Assembly (NCBI GenBank): GCA_963971425.1
Contig: OZ020517.1
Coordinates: forward strand, 1,676,501 to 1,740,500
DNA length: 64,000 nt
Origin: Bryoerythrophyllum caledonicum
Lineage: Eukaryota; Streptophyta; Bryopsida; Pottiales; Pottiaceae
Reading direction: 5' to 3'
Shown in pieces: positions 34,451-45,645 of the stretch. A model generated the notes under the pieces. That model was not told the origin of the DNA and did not search any database. It was given only the letters and a program-made list of their open reading frames with translations. The number at the start of each line of letters is the position of its first letter. The stretch's first letter is position 1. Both the position numbers and the translations under genes were made by a program.

Positions 34451-34696
34451 GACGACATCATTGCCATTGGATGGAAGGTGGACCCCCTTATTGTTATCAC
34501 ATCCGGCGCTCGTGCCACCACCTTTATCCCATCTATGAAAACTCTTGAAGATACCTTCAAAATACCCATTGAAACAACCAAAACCACCTTTAAAAACATT
34601 AAGACCATCGCTATTCAATATGCCATGTCCATTTTGCTACATAAACGTAAAATTGAAAACAATCAAGCCCTCCCCGATATACAAGACCCCCCTTAA
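34430..34696 (+). CDS. LINE ORF2, C-terminal end of the restriction-like endonuclease
   Basis: In a shifted frame the sequence continues KIDKYQPLIDDI, GWKVDPLIVITSGARATTF and ALPDIQDPP before TAA. The block KYxxLIxxLxxxGWxVxPxxVxxGxR is typical of the last part of PD-(D/E)xK nuclease domains at LINE C-termini. The second copy has the same segment joined to its nuclease core without a shift, ending LPGPHDTP. Confidence 0.7.
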   Translation, partial: DKYQPLIDDIIAIGWKVDPLIVITSGARATTFIPSMKTLEDTFKIPIETTKTTFKNIKTIAIQYAMSILLHKRKIENNQALPDIQDPP

Positions 34697-34945
34697 ATGC
34701 TTCTTCGCCCAGACTTATCCTGACTTGTTGGTTTTGTGTTTTTGGCGACTTGCTTAGTTAGTTGTTACGTTGATTGTCTGTGTGCTTGGTTGGTATTCGG
34801 TCACTTGTTACAGAGTGTCTACGCTCGAGAGGGGGAAGTAGTTCCAGTTTACTAATTCCTTGTCCGGTGGGCATGGTCTTAGTAGTGGAACGAACAGACA
34901 CTTTATTCACGCCGGGTCCTTCGGAGACCGGCATTCTTCTTCTTC
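34697..34945 (+). promoter_or_regulatory. LINE 3' untranslated region with terminal hairpin and (TTC)n tail
   Basis: After the stop, about 215 bases shared with the second copy (AGAGGGGGAAGTAG, TAATTCCTTG, CAGACACTTTATTCACGCC) lead to a GC-rich hairpin at 34911-34932 (GCCGGGTCC-TTCG-GAGACCGGC) and then ATTCTTCTTCTTC. In the second copy the hairpin is GCCGGTCC-loop-GGACCGGC; the stem is kept although the bases differ. In CR1, L2 and RTE LINEs such 3' structures and microsatellite tails are recognised by the reverse transcriptase, so the same role is inferred here. Confidence 0.7.
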
Positions 34946-34956
34946 TGCCCGACTTG
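34946..34956 (+). repeat. Right target-site duplication of the LINE (TGCCCGACTTG)
   Basis: Identical to 22831-22841. The following CTACTCTCCCCATTTGAAAT resumes the family A repeat that received the insertion. Confidence 0.75.
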
Positions 34957-34998
34957 CCTACTCTCCCCATTTGAAATTCAAAACTTGCTACTCCAAAA

Positions 34999-35041
34999 TA
35001 TATATATATATATATTTTGTTTTTCTTTTTCTTTTTCATAG
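34999..35041. repeat. (AT)n tract followed by a pyrimidine-rich tract ending in CATAG
   Basis: ATATATATATATATATATAT and then TTTGTTTTTCTTTTTCTTTT end at TTCATAG. The second part is a strong splice-acceptor-like polypyrimidine tract. A similar AT run with TTTTTCTTTA lies at about 35355-35390. Confidence 0.6.
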
Positions 35042-35240
35042 GTGGAACCACTACAAGATTGAGAACGTCATTTGGCAAGGTCTCACGGATTATGGGAGAA
35101 TCCCTTGGGGCAGAGTTCTCACTGCCAACACCGAGGCTAGCAGAAACAAGGCGGCGAACCTTTTCGACTCCACTTGGGGTTGTCATGAGTTGCTGTGTAG
35201 CGCCCAAGGCGATTACTTAGTTTGGGTCAAAGAGTTCCAT
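35042..35240 (+). CDS. Exon-like coding segment of unknown family
   Basis: It starts right after a pyrimidine tract and CATAG and stays open for 66 codons (WNHYKIENVIWQGLTDYGR, TANTEASRNKAANLFDSTWG, HELLCSAQGDYLVWVKEF). It ends at CAT|GTCAGT, a good donor. Its GC content and amino-acid mix differ from the AT-rich flanks and the LINE. No partner exon was found nearby. It might be an exon of a gene whose other exons lie beyond the inserted elements, a captured gene piece, or a relic. I do not recognise the protein family. Confidence 0.45.
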
Positions 35241-35257
35241 GTCAGTCTTGTGTCTTG

Positions 35258-35845
35258 AGTCTTGGGTCCTTGGCGTTGCCGGAACTGGCTCGCCTGACCT
35301 TTGTACGTCCTAGTGACTTTTTTCTGCAAACAAATCCGTTTTGTTTTGCTTCAAAATATATATATATCTACATATATCTTTTTCTTTATGTACGTATGTT
35401 AGGTTTTGTAACTATGATAGTACCTCATCATAAGCATATTGAACATATGTCATTTTGAAGTTTTTGGAAATTTAGTTCATTTTGGATATACCCTATACAT
35501 TGCTCAAAAGTGTACATAATTAACTTACAGTGGATATTGTTCAACAAATTTGGAAAATTCAAAGTATTTATTCAAGACTAATCTCATTTGATCCCTAAAG
35601 GCCCAAGGCATTTTTACACCAAAAACACTTCAAAAGGGGCAAAAAGTCCACTAAACGCTGAAGTAGGAATTTCAATGTTTTACGGTCTTTGGTATGAACA
35701 GTGTCTTGCATCCCTAAATTGGGTACACCAAAAAATTGAATTAATGTGCTAGACTTCAAATTAATGTACTATTTATTTTTTACCACCTCAGCTGATTGGA
35801 CATGATTGAAGATGCACACCATATGACTGGCCATGCCTACTACTT
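35258..35845. other. Intergenic with a small family A end fragment
   Basis: No gene is seen. At 35592-35640 CCCTAAAGGCCCAAGGCATT and ACACCAAAAACACTTCAAAA form a family A terminus that stops after about 50 bases. The rest is AT-rich. Confidence 0.45.
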
Positions 35846-36129
35846 GACTACACTTAACATCGCATTAAGTGTAGTCACACAAATAGTGTAATTACCCTAC
35901 TACACTATTTGCGAACTTGTTCACAATTAGTGTTAGTTGCGGCAAGCTTTTTCATACACTAATTGTGCACAAGTAAAAAAAATAACACCCATTTTTACTG
36001 CCATTCACATATAGTGTAATGTTTCACATTACTGTAATGTTGTGTCATTACACTAATTGTAATTCTTACATTTAGTGTAAGGGTTTGTATTGAGTGTAGA
36101 CGACACTAAATGCAATGTTTAGTGTAGAC
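35846..36129. mobile_element. Short family C MITE (284 bp)
   Basis: The left end is GACTACACTTAACATCGCAT and the complement of the right end is GTCTACACTAAACATTGCAT. Each end is a near-palindrome as in the 1.5 kb element at 7134. The interior shares CACTATTTGCGAACTTGTTC and AATTAGTGTTAG with the right side of that element. Noncoding. Confidence 0.65.
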
Positions 36130-38268
36130 ATTGCCAGTCATAACCAAACATAGGTGGGGCAAAATGTTCCGATACAGCCAGGTAATATGACATCTTAAAA
36201 TAATGTGCCACACACTAAACTGAATTTCGGATATAGAGGACAAAGCTTGATGAGGGTAATTTAACGCAACGCAATGTAAAGCAGGCTAGCCCAAGTTTGG
36301 CCTATTCCATTTCCATTTCCATTATCCTTTTCCTTGCCCTTACCCCCATTGAGGCCTATTGGTGCTAAGGACCGTCAAGTTTTTGACTTCCTGATACATT
36401 GATATCAGATACACCTGGATATATACACCTACATACAATCATGAAATACTCAAATGAGATCAACCCGGATATGTCATTAAACACTCAAATCAGATCCAAC
36501 CGGATAAAGTGCATCCACTAACTAATGTTTTTGCATTGAGAAACCTGGTAGTGGAAATTGTTGCAATTATATTTGTTATAATTATGTAAACAATGCAATT
36601 TCAACATAGTACTTGGTTACCTAGTTAGGTTCTTGCATGCATTTTTTATTCCTGAGTTGTCGTTTTCCGTAGGGGCTACCTATCTCCTCCATCCTTCTTG
36701 TTGGTAATGTAGATAAGGTTAAATACCTTTGTAGTATGGGATTGTGCTAAAGTTTTTGAGAAGCTAATCAAAGGAAAGAGAACCTAAAGATTAGTGGCAC
36801 AAATGCCTGCACTTGTGTTTTTGGTTATCATTTGACGACTCCATACATTATTGTGAAATTGTTGAAACTTTAGTTTTGACAAGTTCAATAATACAATGAT
36901 GCATTTCAGGCATAAAGGTTACAAAGGATTGCATCTTGATAGTCAACTTGATGAACTCTTTGGCTTCCATTGTATTTACGAACCACAAAAATGTCTTGGT
37001 AAAATCTAACCTTGAACTAGGATTGCTACATACCTTGATATGAATTTTCAAAATTTTCTTACTACCGTATCAAAATTGGAAGCAAATTCATTGCTCGAAT
37101 GTTTCTAAGGTTTGGAGTGTATCTTTTGAGTATGAGTACTGTTGGATGGCCCATCAATCTTAGCCTGGCAATGAAGCTTAGTCAGTCAATTTTCTTTTAT
37201 ATCTGTAGGGTGTACTAAAGGCCAATCTTTCTTTTTATATTTCTTCAAGATATGTGATGGACAGCTTGTCCATCTAACTTGCAGCAAACATGTATGTGAC
37301 AAATACGTGTTTGTTGTTAAATACAGGGTACCTACTTCGATTCCACCAGATTTGATCTGTGTCTATTTCATGTTGCAAATGAATTGTTGTTGTACAATGT
37401 AGATGCTCGCAAGCTGAACTATGCAATGAGATTTTGACTGGAGACAGATAAAGCTCCTCTTGATTATAAGCAAGCTTGGATGTTGCATAGCATGTGGGAT
37501 CCAGCCTTCTTGGTGACCCTTCCGAGTGCTGCAGGTGATCATCCTTGGCCAATGAATCCTACCAACAAGAATTTCACAACTTGCTTTTGGAGACAATTGT
37601 GCCACATCCCAAGACTCAACATAGCTATTCCAGACTCAATCAATAAAAGCCAATTTCTAGTGTAGCCACGTCTTGACACTCATGTAGAGTTCGATTTTTA
37701 CACAAGTATCCAAAGCTAATCTTCAATCCTATTTGCATGTAGCATACTAAGATGGGGACCCTAAGCCAATCTCGCCTACAAGCTGATGCTTCTCATCCTT
37801 AGAAAAAGGCTATAGGTTTCATTTATTAGTTTCCATACATTTAAAAATCATACCATGGAAATGGATGTATATAAACATACATACTTCTATGTAGCTTGGA
37901 CCTTAGAACATTATACAATACGCATTGTGTGTAGCCCGGATTCTCAATCCATTTTGCACTAAGTTTAGTTACAATTATATTTCTCAACAAGATTTTTCAA
38001 TGTACAGTACGCAATTTTCATATCTCGTGTCTTGCTCTATTTTACCGTAATGCACTTCTATCATCTTAATCTTGCATATGAAAAGATGGTATTAGTCTCT
38101 TTCACCATTTACAAGACTTGTTTTCCAGAACCATGGATGGGCCATGCATTGTCTATCAAAACATGGATGGGTCACCCATCTCTGTGGGTGGATATCTATC
38201 AATTATCAAGCCAACAATGATGTATGGACAACCCATTATTTGAAAAAGACAATCAGAATAGTAGTGCA
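36130..38268. other. Intergenic, no supported gene
   Basis: About 2.1 kb of AT-rich DNA. A stretch at 37330-37670 is somewhat more coding-like on the plus strand (WMLHSMWDPAFLVTLPSAAG) but is preceded by an in-frame stop and matches no family I know. It may be a gene or element remnant. Confidence 0.4.
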
Positions 38269-39612
38269 TGGACAACCCATTCTTGCTACTAAGGGTTGTT
38301 TGAAAACGAAGTCTGCCTCTCTGCCTGGCGGGGCTCTCTGTGCGGCCAGCCCCAATCTTGGCTCCCAATTGACCCCCAATCCGGTGGTTGCGTCCCCGCT
38401 CACAACCCATCCCCGCCCCAGACTCGGTACCTCGCCTGCAATGTTTGTGGTCAAACGTTGGCTCTTCCTCATATCCACCTAATGCTCCCAATATCCGTCC
38501 CAATTGTCCACATGCTTTCTAGACTTGGGGTGTCGGAGGTTTGAAATGTGTAGTCAAAGAGAAGAGAAACGATAAATACTCTTTAGATAAGAATATCATT
38601 GTTTCATCTTACCAAGTGTTATGTAATGTTCATTTATATAAAAGTCGTGGTGCATTTATCCAAAGAATTTGGACTGTACGAAATTATGATTTGGTGTGGT
38701 TGGAGTATAAAAATTGATGTGCAGATTGGTCATAAGATTGTCAGGTACCACAAGAATGTTACCACATAATCATAGAAGTATCATACAATAAATCTCATTA
38801 GTAAACCATCAATTCGATATTGCAGTAAGCTAATGGAGCAAAATTCAGACTAGACGGCAAGATTTGAGATGGAAATTTCAATGTGAAATAGTTAAATATA
38901 TGACACTCTACAAGTGAGTGGAGCACAAACAAAGGTCCTCTTGCACAGGACAAGACGCTACCACAATTGACTTAATCTTAGTTTCCTCATCTCACAATCT
39001 TGCAGTGCCTTACGTCAAAAACTCTTGCTTACAATTTGTAACTTCCAAATTGATTGATCATGAGTTTTGAAGTGGATTGAAGACTGATGTCGCAGGTATT
39101 GAAGGAAAATCTAGGGTTTTGAGTTGCATTGGTGCTTATAGAGTTGGGTTTTCTATATGATTCTGTGCATTTCAAGAATTAGAGGTGTACTCTTTCTATG
39201 GTTCTTTTTACCAATCTTTGAATTTACAAATCTCATGAGGCTACATTAGGATTTAGGGCTATGTTTTTGAAAATCAATGGCATTCTTTTCTGAAGAGTAT
39301 TTACTATGTGTCTTCTTTTTACTATACATGAACCTCCAACACCACGACTCTAGAAAGGATGTGGACAATTGGGATGGGTACTGAGAGCATTGGGCGGGTA
39401 TCGGGGAGAGCTAGTGTTTGACCACAAACATTGTTGGCGGGGCACTAAATTTGGGAGCCAGGGCAAGATGTGAGTAGAGACGTAGTCATGGGAACGAGGG
39501 TCGCAAGAGCTAGCCAAGATGGGGGATTGATTGGGTAGTATCCCACGCCGGAAAGAGAGGCAGACCCCCGTTTCCGGACAGCCTTTAGTGGCAAGTAGTG
39601 GTCGGGCACAAT
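38269..39612. mobile_element. Element with long inverted-repeat arms (about 280 bp each)
   Basis: The left arm (38269-38545) and right arm (39325-39612) are inverted copies. For example GTCTGCCTCTCTGCCTGGCG on the left matches GTCTGCCTCTCTTTCCGGCG on the right, and both contain CAATGTTTGTGGTCAAAC and CCAATTGTCCACATCCTTTC-like sequence. The arms are GC-rich and moderately diverged; the 780-base centre is AT-rich with no coding capacity. This resembles Mutator-like or foldback elements, but no target duplication was identified. Confidence 0.55.
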
Positions 39613-40804
39613 GGAACCGTCGTGATGGAACGGACAAAAATCTAAAATTGGGTAGGGAGGTGTACGCCAAAATCTGTGGCACCGTTAGTCGCGAGGACCA
39701 GGGCTTTTTTTTTTGGCGAAATTTCGCCAGATTGTCAGAAATCTGACCTCTCTAGCTTCGTCCCTCCAAAAACTGGCCTGTGCAGTACAACCAGCAGGAG
39801 GGACACGGGTCCAAAAAAAAAGGACTGGCGAGGACAGCCCATCCTATATTCCTAATTTGCATAAAAAATATTTTAAATTTAAATTGTACTTGAATGGCCC
39901 TTGCAAGATTCATTAATGTTCATATAAACCATCTTTATTCGGACTCATGAATTTGTGTGGATAATATTGTAAATTTCATAAAAATTTGTACATTCTCTAA
40001 ATACAAATTGTCCAAAAATAACAAAATACTCCAGTTCTTAAAAAGTATTTACTCTCTAGGAGTTAAGATTCTTGCAACAAATGATGTACATTATACACCT
40101 CGTTGAAGGATGGAAGAGGGCAGTGTAAAAATTTTATTAGTAGCACGGGTTGAAATGGAGGGATGTATAAATTTACTTTATCTACATTTCATAATATGTT
40201 TTTGCAATTACATAATTTGGCTACAAACTTGCAATTAAGAAATTATGCACTTAGCCAAGTGCACTCATTGCTGGTAGAAAGCCGCAAGTTATTTGCTCAT
40301 AACTTTTTTTTAAATCAAAATTTGACAAGAGTTTAGTATGTTTTTGTCACAAAATTTTGCTGTTCGTCGTGTCAAACATTGGCATCTTCATGTTCATATA
40401 AATAATATATTTTTTAGTCCAAGGGCTACCTTTTTAAAAAAGATATATGATTTCTAATCTAATTTGCAATTCCTGCTACAAAATTAGAATCATGTGCCCA
40501 AAGCGATTATAAATGTGTTTTGAGTTGTTATAGGATTTTAGAGTACTGCACTACAAAGACAATGTATAAGAGATACAAAAATGTGTATGCAATTTCTTAA
40601 GACAGTGTAAAGTACCTCACTATATTTTATATGCAAAAACATACATAATCAAGCAATTCCACACTATTGCTGAGAGATTCTAAAATCAAACAAATCATAT
40701 AGACTACCCAATATATAAATATATACCACTCACCGAACAATAGACACATCTTAAACTGCATTATACTAACGTACTCGCCACCTAAACTGCGTGCATGCTC
40801 TACT
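39613..40804. other. Intergenic, nothing recognised
   Basis: AT-rich sequence with only short frames. No repeats shared with the rest of the window were noticed, except for poly-purine/pyrimidine runs. Confidence 0.4.
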
Positions 40805-43800
40805 ATAGTATACAGCTCCAAGTCTCAGAGCTCATCTTCTGGCGCAACGACTCCCTCCACGTGCCAAATGGCACTACTTACCATGGCAGACAGTTCATGA
40901 TCCTGCAGTGGACGATCTTCAACATCTTTGGTGCTAATGGACAAACATTCAACATATCGATAATTGCCAGGAACACCCTCCCGTTTGCCTTACGCTATCA
41001 TCATTGTAGAAAAAGCCATCCTCTGTATTGAAGGACATCTCTTGCTTTGAGGAGAAGGCCCCCTTAAATGCAGTGATGTCCTCGGATACGCTAGATCTTG
41101 GAACAGAAGGCAAACTTGGTCCGATATCACTCTAAGTACCTCCGAACGTCGAACGTGTCCCCGATACCGGCTCTGATTGAGAAGGTATCGAAGGCTGTGT
41201 AATCCTCCTCTGTACCGAAAAAATTCCAATGAGTCAAATTCTTCTTCCTCCACCTCCAGCCTAGGACCATCAAATGTACGCCCCCCTCCTGCCACTGCCG
41301 CCAAATTAACATCCACTACACGGGTATCTTGCATCCTCTCTATAGGTGTTGCAGACATCTCCCCTGAAATATCTCCCACCGCACGCTGCGTTGATGGAAT
41401 CCTCTCTTGTGGAGGAGACTGGTTCACTTCATCTTCATCGTTGTCTGAGATCCTGTGGCTTGAGCTACTGAGAGATGAGGAATCTTTAGTGGTACCTGAA
41501 CGTGGCAATCTCTCATGTAAACCACTTCCATCCTCATTGTCGTCTTCATTCCTCACTCCACCAACCGCCTCTTCGGTCTCATGTACAATATTGCAACGAG
41601 TACTTGTTCCACCAGTCCTGACCAACAGTTGTCCTTGGAAATTTTCGGACAACTCATTGTACAGGAATGAAACTTTATCTCTACAATCGTCAATGATAAA
41701 AATCTCAGATCCCTAAAAATCTCCTTGAAGGATCGTGGGAATGGCCGTAGATATGTTACACGCCACTAAACCCCAACCACGGGGCAAGTATGAGCCCATT
41801 AGTCTTGCCAGCTCTGATGGAGATCTCTCAAGTGAATCAACTTCAGAAGGTTGGCTTGCCTCACTCCAGTGATCTAAGAATACAAGTGGAAGTGGAAGGT
41901 CTCCAGAAGAATACAAGCGGAAGTGGAAGTGGAATGGCAATGAGAAGTATGCACAGAGTACTGCATACAAATCACAACATCGCCAATTGGTTGTACTACT
42001 TGCTCCGAACGGCCATTCTCTGTAAAATCGAGAACATAGGGATTAACCGAGTTGGAATCAAATGCCCAACATCTACGTCGCATAGTACATCCCTCTGGAT
42101 GCTTCACCTTTGAAAAAAACTCTTTGTTCGCATACACGATTGCTGGTAACAAGAAAATGACGTTCCATCGTTCAATATTTTCCATCCATAATGTCAGCTG
42201 TGCAAAAGCTGCGGATAACTGGGCATCTCCCCAATGACCATCTCCATGTCTTCCACCGCTACGCCGACAATCAATCACCTATAAACATGGTTTTCCTAGC
42301 TCTATGTAGTCGGTGCGGAATAACCCTCTTCTACACCGAACCGGAAAAAGATTCTTTGTGTCGTTCTGGCCTAGCCTCCTGACTTCCATCTGCCATTCCC
42401 AATTAGCAGTAGCCAACCCTCCCACATCCAAGGACAGTCCAATGTATCCACGTCCGCCTGCTGCAATGTCACCATAATAAAACCTGATGGAAGGTGGGAT
42501 GAGGTAGCTTATGTCTTCTAGTTTAGACACCTTCTCCCGCACATGAGCACTCCAAGTTGTTTTCGTGGTAGCATTCAAAAGCTTTCCAAAGGTATCAAGT
42601 TGTTCGTTATTCCTTGGAAAATACTTCCCTTTACAAATACAAAAGAACTCCTCCATGGAATTAGAAGTACTTTCCTTGTTCTCCACCATCAACCAACGGA
42701 TGAAATTCATCACAGCTTCTCGTCTCTGATACTGGTCAATCACACCGGCAATCGTTCGAGGATGTGGGTTTGGGTCTTTTACACCGTTGAAGTAATATGT
42801 TTGACGAAGTCTTACTTCGTCTTCCTTCACCAGCTTCGCTGCAGCAAACTTTGCCAACCGAATATAATATGGACTCAGAACCCTACCTTTCGGCCTCAAC
42901 CAATTCTAGGTCATCTCTTTTCTTGTTGGTCGTACGTCCACATTTGGATCCAGCTCTTTCTTCCTCGCCATGTCCTTCCACTTGTCCTCTTCCTCCTTGT
43001 TGTAAAAGTGAATGTTGTCTTCGTAGTCCTTGCATACTTGAATGATAGCTTCAAAGCAATCATTACTTAGATTCCATACATGATTGGTTAGATCCTCCAT
43101 GTTTTTGGCCAACCTCTTTACCGTGACAACTCCATTCCCCTTGGGCAACTTATGCACTACACTTGCCGCACTCACCAAAGCAACAACCCTACGTGCATCG
43201 TCCGCACGTAGTGTGCTATTAGGCCTCCTTTATAGATCCCAAATCTGACGGAGCTTCCTCAAATCCTCCTCCATGGTAGAATATGATTTTCTCTGGAACT
43301 CCGCTACGTTGATCCGCGTAGACTTCTTAATGTAGAAGCGGCGATCATCATACACCACAAAAGAGGCCTCCCGCCGCTCGAACGTGTCTAGGTATTCATT
43401 TGAAGGCATGGAACCATCTCTCCACTGCTGCTGTGCAAACTTACAAGCTGCTACTATGTGTTGCCCATCCACCGGTTCCCAAATGATATGATCTTGAAGC
43501 CAAGAATACTTGGATCCCATGGAACCATGTGTTGAAGCACTCCCGTGTGCAATGAACATGCACTCAAACTCTTGTGCTCTTGCTACCAACGGAAATGGTA
43601 ACTCTTGCTTCTCAACGACACCATTTTTAGTGGTAGTGTGCACGATGTATCTGATTGGTCGAAGTACCAATCTATTCAGCCCAGTCGTGGATTCTGGGTC
43701 TCTTAAGCGATTAAATACTTCTTTGACCCTCTTCTGTGATAAAACCCAGTGGTTTATTTCCGAATTCTCTACAGAGACAATGCGGTCTATGTGTGCCTTA

Positions 43801-44760
43801 AATACAAAATTCCCCCACACTGATCATTTTGTAATCTCCTCCGTTGTAGGCACTGGTGCTTTTAAATACATTGAAGTTGGAACATCTTGTGGTATCTCCC
43901 CATTGTCTTCAAAATCCTCTGGTATTATGTCTGATAGGTTGTGAAATTCTTCTGCCTCCGACACCATGCCTGGCAAATCAACTATATCTCCCGGTGTAGA
44001 TGCAGGGGCCCTACGATGACCATCAGACGTCCTGAGCCCCGACCTAGGAACCCTGCCACCCGATCTTACACTTCTCCCAATCAACCTCCTCCCGCTTGGA
44101 TCCAAACCTGAAGGGCCTTCTCTTGAACCAGAAGCTACATCCCTCTCAACACGCCGTGGCCTCTTCGTAGGACGTCTACTCGTTAATGGAGGATTAGGTA
44201 ATGTTTGTACCTCAGAAGTTGTGGTGGGATGTTGGCTTCCACTTCCACTCAACCCGTCCATTGATCGCCAATCCAATTGCAACAGCTCAGCAAGAATTCG
44301 ATAAACTTCTATTTCTTCTAGTTCCGCTGGTGGGGCTTGAATTGTCGCACGTGATGGATCCCTCTCCCGTAATGCCTCATATCTAATATGTTCCTCCATT
44401 ATCTTTTTAGCCTTCAGCACCATCTCCGGTGATAACGCTAAACAGGCTAAGACGTTATTGTGTCTAGCAGTACGTACCGCAAGAGAGATGTTCAACCAAA
44501 ACCTCTGCAATGATTTGAGGAATTTCACTTGACTTGGATTTTGAAGAAGATTCAAAGGGACATGAGCAAGAAGCAACTTCTTCGAAAGAGAAGTCTTCAA
44601 CTCCAATTGACCTGAACCCACTGCGCAAGTTACGTAAACCATATCATCACGTCAAAGAGTGATGGCCTGGATTTTGCCAAAACTCTTCTCCAACGCCGAT
44701 GCACGCTTCCCCAGTTCAAAGAGATAATTCGTCACCACAAGAAGGCGCTCGACTCATCCA
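40805..44760 (-). pseudogene. Decayed gene with DGQH (ParB-like) motif and possible methyltransferase-like region
   Basis: On the minus strand one frame runs from about 44760 to 41874 with only scattered stops (near 44657, 43825, 43231, 42907 and 42280), then continues in another frame from about 41970 to 40805. Near 43460 it reads IIWEPVDGQHIVAACKFAQQ; DGQH is the conserved loop of ParB/sulfiredoxin-like domains. Further on come FRTDYIELGKPCL and CRRSGGRHGDGHWGDAQ, WNVIFLLPA, and later GWGLVACNISTAIPTILQGD with IFIIDDC. That order resembles beta-class N-methyltransferases, with a catalytic-like block before the SAM-binding GxG-like block, but no DPPY is visible. The N-terminal third has a disordered Arg/Ser/Pro region and the C-terminus is acidic. 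Total length would be about 1,300 residues. Function is unknown; mobile-element origin is inferred from its setting. Confidence 0.5.
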
Positions 44761-44869
44761 CTTCCGCGATCCACCAGCCGTGGCTCTCCTACATTCTCTC
44801 AATTTTTGGTGGTGCCGTAATGCTACGCTAAAAAAAACCCGTATATCATTACAAAACGATAGTCACTAT

Positions 44870-45645
44870 TAGTATGGAATAAGAATTTTTGAACCTCCAC
44901 TCATTGCACAATTTTTGAAAATATGCTACACCCCTTGTCCACCTCTAAAAACTTTTGCACTACACAAGATCTAAATCCAATACCATCGTATTAAGCATGT
45001 TGTTAGTTCTTAGGTGAAATAGCATATTAATCCAAATAAATTATTTTCACACATTGTTACACATTTTCGGCCACGGTACCAAAAAATCTTCTACCTTTCC
45101 ACATAAAACTTTGAGATCTTTGTATGATTCACTTTTGGTTTTTCCTACGGCATTATGTGATGTAAACCTTCTTATTGACCATTTGGATTCTCATTTAATA
45201 CAATATAAAGGTCACAAAAAAATATAACGTGAATTGTGAATTATTGAACCTCCACTCATTGCACAATTTTTTTGAACATGCTACACTCCACCGCTACGTC
45301 TAAAAATTGGCGTACAAGGAATTAACATCATGCTTAACATTATAGTAATTAATTGAAACCTTATAAAGCGCAAAAATTGAACACCAAGTGATGTAAAAGT
45401 CTACTGATCCAGTAAACGCAGTGAAGAAAATGAGCCCTTTTCTCTACTTCAAACACTATAATCTTTCAATCCATGCGGTCAATTTTTTTGAAATTTTGTG
45501 ATTATCTTACTTAATAAGTCATAATTGAGATCCTACGGTTTAAACTACAAATTTTCTTTAAAAAAATTCTTCCTTACTCATTGCATTAAAACAAGCAATT
45601 TTAACGACTTTGTCTTGAGAAATTGTAACATGATTTTTGGGCTAA
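44870..45645 (-). mobile_element. Family A element fragments, reverse
   Basis: Two overlapping reverse pieces of family A, each with the GAACCTCCACTCATTGCACA and ATGCTACAC blocks (at 44893 and 45246), sit side by side. The segment ends near TTTTTGGGCTAAGTTACTTA without a clean TTAA end. It lies directly upstream of the decayed DGQH gene. Confidence 0.55.

Larger units (their letters stand above)
22842..34945 (+). mobile_element. RandI/Dualen-like LINE, nearly full length (12.1 kb), with two endonuclease domains
   Basis: Boundaries are set by an 11-bp target duplication and a 3' (TTC)n tail. Order of parts: leader 22842-25096, ORF1 25097-26767, Asn/Thr/Lys-rich segment with 2A-like DIETNPGP to 27661, a domain of unknown type 27662-28298, APE endonuclease, reverse transcriptase, a long connector, RNase H, CCHC knuckle and PD-(D/E)xK-type endonuclease ending at 34696, and a 3' untranslated region with a terminal hairpin. 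The combination of APE and restriction-like endonuclease with RNase H is known from Dualen/RandI of green algae. About seven or eight breaks are visible, so the copy is inactive but recent enough to keep its duplication intact. Confidence 0.85.

Noticed and set aside
22842-34945. LTR retroelement as the source of the RT and RNase H
   Set aside because: No long terminal repeats, protease or integrase are seen; the APE endonuclease, 3' hairpin, microsatellite tail and variable-length target duplication mark a LINE.
37330-37670. Protein-coding gene reading WMLHSMWDPAFLVTLPSAAG
   Set aside because: In-frame stops flank it, no splice signals connect it to other exons, and I recognise no family.
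40990-41652. Separate 220-residue acidic protein gene
   Set aside because: It is best read as the C-terminal continuation, in a shifted frame, of the decayed DGQH gene on the same strand.
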